DNA of 64,000 nt from the NCBI RefSeq assembly GCF_014194975.1, contig NZ_JACIAY010000002.1, positions 310,001 through 374,000 of the forward strand. Direction: 5' to 3'. The notes beneath the pieces are model-generated. The model did not search any database, was not told the origin of the DNA, and saw only the letters and a list, made by a program, of their open reading frames with translations. This stretch comes from Sphingomonas sp. BK580 (GTDB lineage: Bacteria; Pseudomonadota; Alphaproteobacteria; Sphingomonadales; Sphingomonadaceae). Positions 30,200 to 38,641 of the stretch are shown here, one piece after another (the stretch's first letter is position 1; each line of letters starts with the position of its first letter). Position numbers and translations under genes: made by a program.

Positions 30200-30943
30200 T
30201 CACGCCGGATAGAGCGCGCCGACGAAGTACAGTCCGTCCGGCGGCGCGTTGAGCCCGAGCCGCGCGCGATCGGCCGCGCGCAGCGCGTCACCCAGGTCGT
30301 CGGCGCTCCAGCGGCCGAGCCCGACCAGCGCGAGGCAGCCCACCATCGAGCGCACCTGATGGTGCAGGAACGAGCGCGCCGCCACTTCCACCGCCAGCCG
30401 GTCGCCGTCACGCGTCACCGCGATCGAGTCGAGCGTCTTGACCGGGCTCGCCGACTGGCAGTGCGCCGAGCGGAAGGTGGTGAAATCGTGCTGCCCGACC
30501 AGCCGCTGCGCGGCCGCGTGCATCGCCGCGGCGTCGAGCGGCTGCGCTACGTGCCATGCCAGCCCGCGCTCCAGCGTCAGCGGCGCGCGGCGGTTGACGA
30601 TCCGGTAGGTGTAGGCGCGGCCCAGGCAGGAGAAGCGCGCGTGCCAGTCGTCCGCCACGGCCTCGCACGCCGTGATCGCCACCGGGGCGGGTCGCAACCG
30701 CGCGTTGAGCGCCTCGCCGAGGCGGAAGGCGGTGAGCGGCTTTGCGACGTCGAGGTGCGCGCGCATCGCGCTGGCGTGGACCCCGGCGTCGGTGCGACCG
30801 GCGGCGTGGACCACGACCGTCTCGCCCGTGACCGCGTGCGCGGCTTCCTCGATCGCCTGCTGCACGCTCGGGCCGTGCGCCTGGCGCTGCCAGCCCATGA
30901 ACGGGCGCCCGTCGAACTCGACGGTGAGCGCGAAGCGGGTCAC
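30200..30943 (-). CDS. truA: tRNA pseudouridine(38-40) synthase TruA
   Basis: TruA makes pseudouridine at positions 38-40 of tRNA anticodon arms. The 247-residue protein has the family start [20 protein letters not shown], the catalytic aspartate in [11 protein letters not shown] (about 52), [15 protein letters not shown], and [13 protein letters not shown] near the C-terminus. I chose the GTG at 30943 because it begins exactly at the conserved strand; the frame runs far upstream into the fmt gene in another phase. It lies 31 bp after fmt on the same strand. Confidence 0.95.
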   Translation of the reverse strand: MTRFALTVEFDGRPFMGWQRQAHGPSVQQAIEEAAHAVTGETVVVHAAGRTDAGVHASAMRAHLDVAKPLTAFRLGEALNARLRPAPVAITACEAVADDWHARFSCLGRAYTYRIVNRRAPLTLERGLAWHVAQPLDAAAMHAAAQRLVGQHDFTTFRSAHCQSASPVKTLDSIAVTRDGDRLAVEVAARSFLHHQVRSMVGCLALVGLGRWSADDLGDALRAADRARLGLNAPPDGLYFVGALYPA

Positions 30944-30974
30944 GGCCGCGTGCCCCGCGGCGCCGCGGCGGCGG

Positions 30975-31880
30975 TCACAGCCTCGTGCCCGGCGGCAGCG
31001 CGAAGCCGCGGAGCAGCTCGCCCGCGTCCATCTCGCCGCGCCCGGCGCGCTGCACGCGCAGCAGCCGGATCGCGCCGCTGCCGCACGCCACCAGCAGCGA
31101 GTCGTCGAGCACCTCGCCCGGCGCGCCGGCGCCGTCCTCGGCGCGCGCGGCACGCACCTTGATCCGCTCGCCCGCATGCTCGACGAACGCGCCCGGCGCG
31201 GGGTCGAAGGCGAGCACCTGGCGCTCGACCTGGGCGGCGGGGGCGGCGAAGTCGAGCCGCGCCTCGTCCTTGCTGATCTTGGCGGCGTAGGTGACGCCCT
31301 CCTCGCGCTGCGGCCGCGGCGGATGGGCATCGGGGTCGGCGAGAACCTGCACCATCAGCCGCGCGCCCATCGCGGCGAGCTCGGCGGTGAGCTGGCCCGC
31401 GCTCTTGCCCGCGCAGGGCGTGCGCCCCTCGAGCCGCACCGGCCCGGTGTCGAGCCCCGCCTCCATCTGCATGATGCCGACGCCGGTCTCGGCGTCGCCG
31501 GCGAGGATGGCGCGCTGCACCGGCGCCGCGCCGCGCCAGCGCGGCAGCAGCGAGCCGTGGACGTTGAGGCAGCCGAGCCGGGCCGCGTCGAGCACCGCGC
31601 GCGGCAGGATCAGCCCGTAAGCGGCGACCACGGCGACGTCGGCGTCGAGCGCCGCGAAGTCGGCCTGTGCGCCCGCGTCGCGCAGCGTCACCGGCGTCCG
31701 CACCGCCAGCCCGAGCGCCTCGGCGCGGCGCTGCACCGGCGACGCGACCAGCTCGCGCCCGCGCCGCCCGCCGGGGCGCGGCGGCTGGCAGTAGACCGCG
31801 GCGACGTCGTGCCCGGCGGCCACCAGCGCGTCGAGCGTCGGCACCGCGAACTCGGGGGTTCCCATGAAGATGATCCGCAT
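30975..31880 (-). CDS. fmt: Methionyl-tRNA formyltransferase
   Basis: Fmt formylates initiator Met-tRNA using 10-formyl-tetrahydrofolate. The 301-residue protein has [19 protein letters not shown] at the start, [10 protein letters not shown], and the catalytic segment [16 protein letters not shown] (Asn and His of the active site), then [17 protein letters not shown]-terminal OB-like domain binds tRNA. The ATG at 31880 gives the standard N-terminus. It is followed by truA, and def, which removes the same formyl group, lies 0.7 kb away on the opposite strand. Confidence 0.96.
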   Translation of the reverse strand: MRIIFMGTPEFAVPTLDALVAAGHDVAAVYCQPPRPGGRRGRELVASPVQRRAEALGLAVRTPVTLRDAGAQADFAALDADVAVVAAYGLILPRAVLDAARLGCLNVHGSLLPRWRGAAPVQRAILAGDAETGVGIMQMEAGLDTGPVRLEGRTPCAGKSAGQLTAELAAMGARLMVQVLADPDAHPPRPQREEGVTYAAKISKDEARLDFAAPAAQVERQVLAFDPAPGAFVEHAGERIKVRAARAEDGAGAPGEVLDDSLLVACGSGAIRLLRVQRAGRGEMDAGELLRGFALPPGTRL

Positions 31881-31935
31881 GGCGCCAGCTCTCGACACGC
31901 TGGCGCGGCGCGACGCAACCCCCTATCTGTTCCGC

Positions 31936-32532
31936 ATGGCATCCCCCGAGATCGAGGCGCTGACCAACGCGCTGGCGCGGCTCCCCGGTTTCGGCCCGCG
32001 CTCGGCGCGCCGCGCGGTGCTCCACCTCGTCAAGAAGCGTGAGGGCGCGCTGGCGCCGCTCCGCTCGGCGCTGGTGGCGGTGGAGGAACGGCTGTCGACC
32101 TGCTCGACCTGCGGCAACGTCGACACCACCGACCCGTGCGCGATCTGCGCCGACCCGCGCCGCGACGACCGCTCGCTCTGCGTCGTCGAGGACGTCGCCG
32201 ATCTCTGGGCGCTGGAGCGGTCGCGGCTGTTCCCGGGGCGCTTCCACGTGCTCGGCGGGCGGCTCTCGGCGCTCGAGGGCGTGCGCCCCGAGGACCTCGC
32301 GATCGAGCCGCTGCTCGCGCGTGTCGCCGGTGGCGGGGTGGACGAGGTGGTGCTGGCGATGAACGCGACGCTGGAGGGCCAGACCACCGCGCATTATCTC
32401 GCCGAGCGGCTCGAACGCTTCCCGGTGCGGCTCACCCAGCTGGCGCACGGCCTGCCGGTCGGCGGCGAGCTCGACTATCTCGACGAGGGCACGCTGGCGC
32501 AGGCGCTGCGCGCGCGGCGCCCGGTGGCGTGA
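31936..32532 (+). CDS. recR: Recombination mediator protein RecR
   Basis: RecR works with RecO and RecF to load RecA at gaps. The 198-residue protein has the N-terminal helix-hairpin-helix [19 protein letters not shown] and a zinc finger [16 protein letters not shown] (about residues 56-71). A Toprim domain beginning [14 protein letters not shown] is followed by the C-terminal Walker-B-like [18 protein letters not shown]. The start at 31936 gives the usual N-terminus. It diverges from fmt by 55 bp and is followed 45 bp later by def. A single GTTC sits just before the ATG, but not a full LexA site. Confidence 0.96.
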   Translation: MASPEIEALTNALARLPGFGPRSARRAVLHLVKKREGALAPLRSALVAVEERLSTCSTCGNVDTTDPCAICADPRRDDRSLCVVEDVADLWALERSRLFPGRFHVLGGRLSALEGVRPEDLAIEPLLARVAGGGVDEVVLAMNATLEGQTTAHYLAERLERFPVRLTQLAHGLPVGGELDYLDEGTLAQALRARRPVA

Positions 32533-32577
32533 GCGCGCTCGCTTGACGCTTCTCCGGCGGCCCCCTAGCTCGCGCGC

Positions 32578-33111
32578 ATGGCCATTCTTCCCATCGTAGA
32601 GGTACCCGACGCGCGGCTGCGCGAGACCTGCGCGCCCGTCGCCGAGGTCAACGACGAGGTGCGCGGCGTCGTCGCCGACATGTTCGACACGATGTACGAC
32701 GCGCGCGGGATCGGGCTCGCCGCGATCCAGGTGGGCATCCTGCGGCGGATCGTCGTGATCGACCTGCAGGAGCGCGAGCTGGAGGAGGGCGAGCCGCCCG
32801 AGGCGGCGCGCGCGCCCCAGGCCTTCATCAACCCCGAGATCAGCTGGGTCAGCGACGAGCAGTCGAGCTACAACGAGGGCTGCCTGTCGATCCCCGAGCA
32901 ATATGCCGAGGTGACCCGCCCCGAGCGCTGCCGGGTGACGTGGCTCGACACCGCGGGCGAGCGCCACGAGGCCGAGTTCGAGGGGCTGATGTCGACCTGC
33001 ATGCAGCACGAGATCGACCATCTCAACGGCGTGCTGTTCATCGACCATATCTCGCGCCTGAAGCGGGGCATGTTGCTGAAGAAGCTGGACAAGCTCCGCC
33101 GCGGGGGGTGA
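32578..33111 (+). CDS. def: Peptide deformylase
   Basis: This Fe(II)-dependent hydrolase removes formate from nascent N-terminal formylmethionine. The 177-residue protein carries the three motifs GIGLAAIQVG (about 42-51), EGCLSIP (Cys metal ligand) and QHEIDHLNG (two His ligands and catalytic Glu). The ATG at 32578 starts MAILPIVEVPDARLRE, typical for the family. It follows recR closely. The 471 bp after it contain only repeats and the rmuC control region. Confidence 0.97.
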   Translation: MAILPIVEVPDARLRETCAPVAEVNDEVRGVVADMFDTMYDARGIGLAAIQVGILRRIVVIDLQERELEEGEPPEAARAPQAFINPEISWVSDEQSSYNEGCLSIPEQYAEVTRPERCRVTWLDTAGERHEAEFEGLMSTCMQHEIDHLNGVLFIDHISRLKRGMLLKKLDKLRRGG

Positions 33112-33144
33112 GCGGAAGGGAAGGGGCGCCGCCCTTCCCGCTGG

Positions 33145-33238
33145 CGTCATCCTGGAGTCGCCTCAGGGTCCCTGGTGCGACGCTTTCATACGGCAGTGAG
33201 ACGCGCGAGCGGTGGATCCCGCAATGAGTTCGGGACGC
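33145..33238. repeat. 94-bp inverted-repeat element (family A variant, copy 4)
   Basis: The left end is CGTCATCCTGGAGTCG with CCTCAGGGTCC, and the right end is GGTGGATCCCGCAATG with AGTTCGGGAC. It is a somewhat decayed copy of the same size class as the elements at 20.6, 25.2 and 27.2 kb. Confidence 0.65.
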
Positions 33239-33273
33239 CTTCAGGTGCGCGAGGAGGAGTGCCCGATCGCGCC

Positions 33274-33510
33274 CGTGTTCCTGCGCACGCGGGAGCCCAG
33301 GGTCGCCATCGTCACAGTCGCCGTCCGCTGAACCCGCGTTCTCGAGACCTCTGCGGAACTCCTTCACGTGCTCCCGCGCACGCGGGTGCCCAGGCACTCC
33401 CGCGCCAGAAGCCGTTGTTTCGTGGGCTGGGTTCCCGCGCTCGCGGGAGAAGCGCTAGCCGACGAGCGGCATCGTCTCTTTCCCCGGAGGTCGCGCGTTC
33501 GCGGGAGCAC
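33274..33510. repeat. Cluster of family B inverted repeats
   Basis: A decayed copy starts at 33274 (CGTGTTCCTGCGCACGCGGGA). A full copy at 33367-33452 has ends CGTGCTCCCGCGCACGCGGG and, on the other strand, TTCTCCCGCGAGCGCGGG. A right half-copy lies at 33489-33510. Together with the family A element these fill the 471-bp gap between def and rmuC; no gene is visible. Confidence 0.7.
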
Positions 33511-33562
33511 GGCCGCCGCTGATGATCCCGCCAACCCATCCACCGCTTGCGACCGCGCCCCC

Positions 33563-33577
33563 GTTCGATCTATGTTC
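33563..33577 (+). promoter_or_regulatory. LexA-type SOS box of rmuC
   Basis: GTTC-GATCTAT-GTTC matches the alphaproteobacterial LexA operator and ends 5 bp before the rmuC ATG at 33583. Confidence 0.65.
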
Positions 33578-33582
33578 CGGCC

Positions 33583-34992
33583 ATGACCGACATCCTTCCC
33601 GTCGCGCTGATCGCGCTCGCGCTGGGCGTGCTCGCCGGCTGGCTGCTGACCCGCGCCGCGGCCGAGCGCATCCGTGCCGAGCGCGACGCGCAGGCCGAGC
33701 TGTTCCGCCGCGCCATCGCCGATCTCGCCGGCGCGGAGGAGCGCGCGCGCGCCGCCGAGCCGCTCCGCGCCGAGCTCGCCCGGGCGCGCGACGAGCGCGA
33801 GGCGGCGCGGCTCGAGGTGGCGCGGCTCAGCGCCGAGGGGCGCGCCGCCGAGCAGCGCATCGCCGACCTCAAGCTCGCCGCGGACGAGCTCAGCGCGCGC
33901 TTCCGCGACGCCGCGCAGACCGCGCTCACCGACGCGCAGAAAGCCTTCCTCGAGCGCGCCGAGGCGCGGCTGCGCCAGTCCGAGGAGCAGGCGGGGCAGG
34001 GGCTCAAGGCGTTGCTCCAGCCGGTCAACGACCGGCTTCAGCGCTACGAGGAGGGTGTCGCCAAGATCGAGGCCGAGCGGCGCGACGCCTTCGGCCAGCT
34101 CCACGGCCAGATCGAGGCGATGCGCGCCGGGCAGGAGCGCGTCTCGGGCGAGGCCGCGAAGCTGGTCAACGCGCTGCGCAACGCGCCCAAGGCGCGCGGG
34201 CGCTGGGGCGAGCAACAGCTGCGCAACGTGCTCGAATCGTGCGGTCTCGCCGAGCACACCGACTTCCAGATGGAGGTCAGCGTCGCGGGTGAGGACGGCG
34301 GGCGGCTGCGCCCCGACGCGATCGTCCGCGTGCCCGGCGGCAAGTCGCTGATCGTCGACGCCAAGGTATCGCTCAACGCCTATCAGGACGCGTTCGGCGC
34401 GGTGGACGAGTCGGAGCGCCAGCTCGGACTCGCCGCGCACGCCCAGTCGATGCGCGCGCACGTCAGCGCACTCGGCGCCAAGGCCTATTGGACTCAGTTC
34501 GCCGACGCGCCCGAATATGTGGTGATGTTCGTCCCCGGCGAGCATTTCCTCTCCGCCGCGCTGGAGCACGACCCGACCTTGTGGGACTTCGCGTTCGATC
34601 GCCGCGTCCTGCTGGCGACGCCGACCAACCTGATCGCGATCGCGCGCACCGTCTCGGCGGTGTGGCGGCAGGAGAAACTGGCGCGCGAGGCGCAGGAGAT
34701 CGGCGCGCTCGGCAAGGAATTGTACGCGAGGCTGGCGACGATGGGGACGCACGTGGCGCGGCTCGGCAAGAACCTCGACACCGCGATGGGCGCCTACAAC
34801 AGCTTCGTGGGCAGCCTGGAGAGCCAGGTTCTGACGAGTGCGCGGCGCTTCGAGGCGCTCAACGTCGACACCGGCAACAAGACGCTCGATCCGCTCCCGG
34901 TCGGCGAGCAGGCGGCGCGGCCGTTGACGAAGCTGGCAGCGGCAGAGCCGCTCGCGCTGAGCGAGGGGGCGCTGGAGGATGCCGCGGAATAG
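33583..34992 (+). CDS. rmuC: DNA recombination protein RmuC
   Basis: RmuC proteins limit rearrangement at inverted repeats and carry a PD-(D/E)XK-type nuclease-like domain. The 469-residue protein has an N-terminal transmembrane helix (LPVALIALALGVLAGWLL) and a long coiled coil (about 25-170). The conserved core (about 195-400) contains RGRWGEQQLRNVLE, GRLRPDAIVRVPGGKSLIVDAKVSL and VVMFVPGEHFL. The ATG at 33583 is the obvious start. A LexA-type box just upstream suggests SOS induction. Its own leader lies against a cluster of inverted repeats. Confidence 0.93.
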   Translation: MTDILPVALIALALGVLAGWLLTRAAAERIRAERDAQAELFRRAIADLAGAEERARAAEPLRAELARARDEREAARLEVARLSAEGRAAEQRIADLKLAADELSARFRDAAQTALTDAQKAFLERAEARLRQSEEQAGQGLKALLQPVNDRLQRYEEGVAKIEAERRDAFGQLHGQIEAMRAGQERVSGEAAKLVNALRNAPKARGRWGEQQLRNVLESCGLAEHTDFQMEVSVAGEDGGRLRPDAIVRVPGGKSLIVDAKVSLNAYQDAFGAVDESERQLGLAAHAQSMRAHVSALGAKAYWTQFADAPEYVVMFVPGEHFLSAALEHDPTLWDFAFDRRVLLATPTNLIAIARTVSAVWRQEKLAREAQEIGALGKELYARLATMGTHVARLGKNLDTAMGAYNSFVGSLESQVLTSARRFEALNVDTGNKTLDPLPVGEQAARPLTKLAAAEPLALSEGALEDAAE

Positions 34993-35030
34993 CGGGGCCC
35001 GTTGGCCATCGAGATGACGGGAGTATCGCG

Positions 35031-35441
35031 ATGAGTGTGTCGTTCCTCGCCGCCGCGGCGCTCGCCGCCGGCACGACCGGTGCGTCGCCGACGCCCGAGC
35101 CCGCGCCGATGGTACGGATCGCCGAGCTCGAGATCGATCCGGCCCAGCTCGAGACGTACAAGCGGCTCCTCGCCGAGGAACAGGCGGCGTCGGTGCGGCT
35201 CGAACCCGGCGTGCTGATGCTCCACTCGGTCGCGCTGGTCGAGCGGCCGACGTCGGTGCGGCTCCTCGAAGTCTACGCCAGTCGTGCCGCTTATGAGGCG
35301 CATATCCGTTCGCCGCACTTCCTGCGGTACAAGAGCGCGACCGAGCGGATGGTGCGATCGTTGCGACTGGTCGAGACCCAGCCGATCCTGCTCTGCGCCA
35401 AGTCGAAAGGGGCCGCAGGCGGCGCCGTCACCTGCCTGTGA
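35031..35441 (+). CDS. ABM-domain protein (putative quinol monooxygenase-like), exported
   Basis: This 136-residue protein starts with a short hydrophobic stretch (SVSFLAAAALAAG), probably a signal peptide. It then shows the antibiotic-biosynthesis-monooxygenase fold pattern: MVRIAELEIDPAQLETYKRLL, EPGVLMLHSVALVERP, LLEVYASRAAYEAHIRSPHF. Such small ferredoxin-fold proteins dimerise and oxidise quinol-like or heme-like substrates, but many have no known substrate. The ATG at 35031 follows GGGAG. It is downstream of rmuC by 38 bp on the same strand. Confidence 0.8.
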   Translation: MSVSFLAAAALAAGTTGASPTPEPAPMVRIAELEIDPAQLETYKRLLAEEQAASVRLEPGVLMLHSVALVERPTSVRLLEVYASRAAYEAHIRSPHFLRYKSATERMVRSLRLVETQPILLCAKSKGAAGGAVTCL

Positions 35442-35791
35442 GCGACGCACACGTCGGCGGTGGGGGCGCTTGACGTTCCCGCCGCGGCGATCGCGACCAA
35501 GATCGTGCTCGTGCCTCTCTCGATAGCTTCACCGCGCCGGTGTGCGCCGCTGCGCCGCCGATGGTGCTCGCAGCGGCTCTGTCCTACGTCGGGGCCGGGG
35601 CGCTGGCACGGCGGCGTGACCGTGCGGCCGCAACCCCGCCGTTCTCTCCGCCACGGGCGATCCGCGCCCGCGTGCCAGTCTCGCTCGCTACCCGCGCCAG
35701 TGACCCGACGTTCGCGACATTGGCACCTGCCGCTCCTCCCGCATCCGACTCAACATTCGCAACGTTCGCGCCCCGGGGCGCGCTACACCAG
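35442..35791. other. 350-bp gap with two GAACGTTGCGAA-type repeats, no gene
   Basis: No convincing gene is present. On the minus strand two related units occur: GCGAACGTTGCGAATGTTGA (35747-35769, with a following GTC) and GCCAATGTCGCGAACGTCGG (35692-35724, continuing GTCACTGGCGCGG). Similar units lie at 62751 and 62917. Confidence 0.55.
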
Positions 35792-36592
35792 TCACGTGCG
35801 ATGCTGCGCCAGCACCTCATAGGCCATCACCGCTGTCGCCACCGCGGCGTTGAGGCTGTCGGCCTTGCCCAGCATCGGCAGCTTGACCAGCAGGTCGCAC
35901 TCGGCCTCATAGGATGCGGGGAGCCCCTGCGCCTCGTTGCCGGTCAGCAGGAAGGTCGGCGCGTCGTAGCGCACCGCGCGATAGCCCCGCTCGGTCTGCA
36001 GGCTCAACCCGACCAGCTGCCCCGCGCCCCCGCGCAGCCAGGCCAGGAAGTCGGCCCAGGGTGCGCGCGCGATCGGCACCGTGAACAGCGCCCCCATGCT
36101 GGCGCGCACCGCCTCGGTCGAGAACGGGTCGACGCACTCGTCGACTAGGATCAGCCCGCCCGCGCCGACCGCGTCGCCGGTGCGCAGGATCGTGCCGAGA
36201 TTGCCGGGATCGCGCAGCCGCTCTGCCACCAGCCAGATCGGCGCGGTGTGGCGGTCGAGCGCGGTGAGCGGCGTCTCGAAGGTCTCGAACACGCCGACCA
36301 CCGCCTGCGGGTTGTCCTTGCCCGAGAGTTTGGCGAGGATGTCGGGGATGGTCTCGATCGCCTCGCCGCCGCGCGCCTCGACCGCCTCGACCAGGGCGAG
36401 CACCAGCGGATGGCGCGCGCTCGCCGCGGCGTAGAAGAGGTAGACCGGCACGCGCCCGGTCTCGCGCGCCTCGGTGAGGATGCGCAGACCCTCGGCGAGG
36501 AAGAGGCCCTCCTCGCGACGGTGGCGCTTGTCGCGCAGCCCTTGCACGCGCTTGACGAGCGGGTTGGAATAGGCGGTGACGGTGCGGGGCAT
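35792..36592 (-). CDS. SpoU/TrmH-family RNA 2'-O-methyltransferase
   Basis: This 266-residue protein has an N-terminal substrate-binding domain (NPLVKRVQGLRDKRHRREEGLFLAEG) and a SPOUT catalytic domain. The three motifs are LAERLRDPGNLGTILRTGDAVG, FLLTGNEAQGLP and KLPMLGKADSLNAAVATAVMAYE, which form the trefoil-knot SAM site. It would methylate a ribose in rRNA or tRNA. RlmB-like rRNA specificity is plausible, but TrmH-like action cannot be excluded. The ATG at 36592 begins right at the conserved domain. It lies just downstream of the HPr gene on the same strand. Confidence 0.9.
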   Translation of the reverse strand: MPRTVTAYSNPLVKRVQGLRDKRHRREEGLFLAEGLRILTEARETGRVPVYLFYAAASARHPLVLALVEAVEARGGEAIETIPDILAKLSGKDNPQAVVGVFETFETPLTALDRHTAPIWLVAERLRDPGNLGTILRTGDAVGAGGLILVDECVDPFSTEAVRASMGALFTVPIARAPWADFLAWLRGGAGQLVGLSLQTERGYRAVRYDAPTFLLTGNEAQGLPASYEAECDLLVKLPMLGKADSLNAAVATAVMAYEVLAQHRT

Positions 36593-36613
36593 CGGCGGAT
36601 GGCGGCGCGGACC

Positions 36614-36883
36614 TCAGTCCTCGCCGAACTTGCCCTCGACCAGCGCGCACATCGTCGCGACCACGTCCTCTGCCGAGTCGCCCTCGGCGCTGATCGTGAT
36701 CTGGTCGCCCTTGGCGGCGCCGAGCATCATCAGGCCCATGATCGAGGTGCCGACCACCTCCGAATCGCCCTTGGCGACCTTCACCGGCGCGGGCTGGCCC
36801 GAGGCGAGCGTGACGAACTTGGCGCTGGCGCGCGCGTGCAGCCCGCGGCGGTTGGTCACCTCCACGGTGCGCGACACCGTCAC
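36614..36883 (-). CDS. HPr phosphocarrier protein (regulatory PTS)
   Basis: This 89-residue protein has the active-site histidine in NRRGLHARASAKF (His near 18) and the regulatory serine in VVGTSIMGLMMLGA, the target of HPr kinase. Both phosphorylation sites are therefore intact. The GTG at 36883 overlaps the EIIA stop by 4 bp; a second GTG at 36877 is possible. With EIIA and HprK in the same operon and no sugar permease, it probably serves regulation rather than sugar uptake. Enzyme I is not in this window. Confidence 0.94.
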   Translation of the reverse strand: MTVSRTVEVTNRRGLHARASAKFVTLASGQPAPVKVAKGDSEVVGTSIMGLMMLGAAKGDQITISAEGDSAEDVVATMCALVEGKFGED

Positions 36884-37320
36884 GCCGCCGCCTCGCCGAG
36901 CACTTCCGACGCCACCGAGATATACTTCCGCCCCGCCTCGCGCGCGGCGGCGACCGCGGCGGTGACCGTCATCGCCTTGCGCGCCGACTCGAGCCGGATC
37001 AGCATCGGCAGGTTGATCCCCGCGATCACCTCGATCCGGCCGCGCTCCATCAGCGAGATGGCGAGGTTGGACGGGGTACCGCCGAACAGGTCGGTCAGCA
37101 CGATCACGCCGCGCCCCGAGTCGACCTCGGCGATCGCACCGGCGATGTCGGCGCGGCGCGCCTCCATGTCGTCGTCGGGACCGATCGCGACGGTGCGCAC
37201 CTGGCCCTGCGGGCCGACGACATGTTCCATCGCCGTCACGAACTCGTCCGCGAGGCGGCCGTGGGTGACGAGCACCAGACCGATCACGGGTCCGAGCATG
37301 GGCTTCGATACTTCGTTCAT
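36880..37320 (-). CDS. PTS EIIA component, mannose/fructose family
   Basis: This 146-residue protein receives phosphate from HPr on the histidine in VLVTHGRLADEF (near residue 20). The rest shows the EIIA-Man fold pattern VIVLTDLFGGTPSNLA and a conserved C-terminal helix. There is no EIIB or EIIC/D partner here, as is usual for the alphaproteobacterial regulatory PTS. Its start overlaps the rapZ stop by 4 bp (ATGA) and its stop overlaps the HPr start, so translation is coupled across the operon. Confidence 0.92.
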   Translation of the reverse strand: MNEVSKPMLGPVIGLVLVTHGRLADEFVTAMEHVVGPQGQVRTVAIGPDDDMEARRADIAGAIAEVDSGRGVIVLTDLFGGTPSNLAISLMERGRIEVIAGINLPMLIRLESARKAMTVTAAVAAAREAGRKYISVASEVLGEAAA

Positions 37321-38216
37321 TGACGCGATGGTCGTCCTTCGAGCGCATCCTGCGGTGCCGCCGCCAGGTCACGATGCGTGATGGTGGGACAAAAGCCCGC
37401 CTCGCGCAACCGACGACCGACCCGCTCGGCGACGTGCACCGAGCGGTGCTTGCCGCCGGTGCACCCGAAGGCGACGGTGACGTAGGGCTTGCCCTCGGCG
37501 TGATAGCGCGGGACGAGCAGCAGGAGCAACTCCTCGATCCGGCCAACTGCCTCATCATAGGCCGGATCCGCCGCGACATAGGCGGCGACGTCAGAGTCCA
37601 GCCCGGTATGCGGGCGTAGCTCGGGCACCCAGTGCGGGTTGCGCAGGAAGCGCATGTCGAAGACCAGGTCGACCCCGGCCGGCACGCCGCGCGCGAAGCC
37701 GAACGACTCGACCGTCAGCGTCGTGCCGACGGTGCCGTCGCGGCGGAACGTGCGGCGGATCTCCTGCGCCAGCTGGTTGCTGGTCAGCCGGGTCGTGTCG
37801 ATCAGGCGGTTGGCGCGCGCGCGCAGCGGCTCGAGCAGCCGCCGCTCCAGCGCGATGCCGTCGGCGGCGGGGCGATCGTCGGCGAGCGGGTGGCGGCGGC
37901 GCGTCTCGGCGAAGCGCCGCGCCAGCTCGCCCTCCGAACAGTCGAGGAACAGCATGCCGACCTCGACCCCGGGCTCCTCGCGCAACTGCTCGAAGCGGCG
38001 CAGCACGCGCGCCGGGTCGAAGTTGCGCGTCCGCGTGCCGAAGCCGAAGGCGAGCGGGCGCGGGGTCTCGCCGCTGTCGGGCGGCAGCGCGACGACGCGG
38101 GTGAGCAGCGACAGCGGCACGCTGTCCACCGTCTCCCAGCCGAGGTCCTCCAGCGTCTTGAGCACGGTGGTCACGCCCGCCCCGGCCATGCCGGTGATCA
38201 GCAGCACCTCGGTCAC
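37317..38216 (-). CDS. rapZ: RapZ-family protein with altered Walker A motif
   Basis: RapZ is a nucleotide-binding RNase adapter that in enteric bacteria steers the sRNA controlling glucosamine-6-phosphate synthase. This 299-residue copy has the family C-terminal domain ([30 protein letters not shown]) intact. The N-terminal P-loop reads [12 protein letters not shown], so the lysine of the usual GxxxxGK(S/T) is valine here. The matching switch region is VDSVPLSLL. The GTG start overlaps hprK by 4 bp. ATP/GTP binding may be weakened or lost, while RNA or effector binding through the C-terminus may remain. Confidence 0.9.
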   Translation of the reverse strand: MTEVLLITGMAGAGVTTVLKTLEDLGWETVDSVPLSLLTRVVALPPDSGETPRPLAFGFGTRTRNFDPARVLRRFEQLREEPGVEVGMLFLDCSEGELARRFAETRRRHPLADDRPAADGIALERRLLEPLRARANRLIDTTRLTSNQLAQEIRRTFRRDGTVGTTLTVESFGFARGVPAGVDLVFDMRFLRNPHWVPELRPHTGLDSDVAAYVAADPAYDEAVGRIEELLLLLVPRYHAEGKPYVTVAFGCTGGKHRSVHVAERVGRRLREAGFCPTITHRDLAAAPQDALEGRPSRQ

Positions 38217-38641
38217 GACGGCATCTCCTTCAGCCGTGCCAACGCATATTCCACCTTGATCGGTGCCGAGGGCCAGCGCGGGTCGATCACGATCTCGGGC
38301 AGGGTGACGCCGGCGAGCTCGATCCAGCGCGGCTCGGGCATGCGCTCGCCCTCCTCGCCGAGCGCCACCACCAGCGCCACCGGCGCGACACGCCGGTAGG
38401 GCCGATCGACGATGCCGAGCCCGCGCACCTCCATCCGCCCCGCGATCGTCGCGGGCGATCCCGCCACAAGGTCGCCCCCGTCATGCACCAGCATCGTGTA
38501 ATCGTCCGCCACCAGCTCGGCGCCGCGGTCGATCAGCCGCAGCGCGAGATCGGACTTTCCCGCGCCCGACGGCCCGGTGAGCAGCACCGCGCGCCCGCCG
38601 AGCGCGACCGCGGTGGCGTGGAGCGTCACCGGCGCGGTCAC
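38213..38641 (-). CDS. hprK: HPr kinase/phosphorylase, short alphaproteobacterial form
   Basis: This protein phosphorylates and dephosphorylates the regulatory serine of HPr. At 142 residues it lacks the N-terminal domain of the Firmicutes enzyme, which is normal for Alphaproteobacteria. The P-loop is [14 protein letters not shown] (about 23-36), followed by [10 protein letters not shown] and the signature [10 protein letters not shown]. The GTG at 38641 overlaps the chvG stop by 4 bp. Its place between the ChvGI system and rapZ-EIIA-HPr is the classic arrangement linking the sensor kinase to the regulatory PTS. Confidence 0.94.
   Translation of the reverse strand: MTAPVTLHATAVALGGRAVLLTGPSGAGKSDLALRLIDRGAELVADDYTMLVHDGGDLVAGSPATIAGRMEVRGLGIVDRPYRRVAPVALVVALGEEGERMPEPRWIELAGVTLPEIVIDPRWPSAPIKVEYALARLKEMPS

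Noticed and set aside
30200..31330. Longer truA starting inside fmt
   Set aside because: The upstream extension is out of frame with fmt and lacks any domain; the GTG at 30943 begins the conserved sequence.
31880..31936. LexA site before recR
   Set aside because: Only one GTTC half-site is present just before the ATG; the second half at N7 is missing.
20558..33582. CRISPR array in the repeat-rich gaps
   Set aside because: The repeats are single, dispersed and inverted, with no regular spacers and no cas genes.
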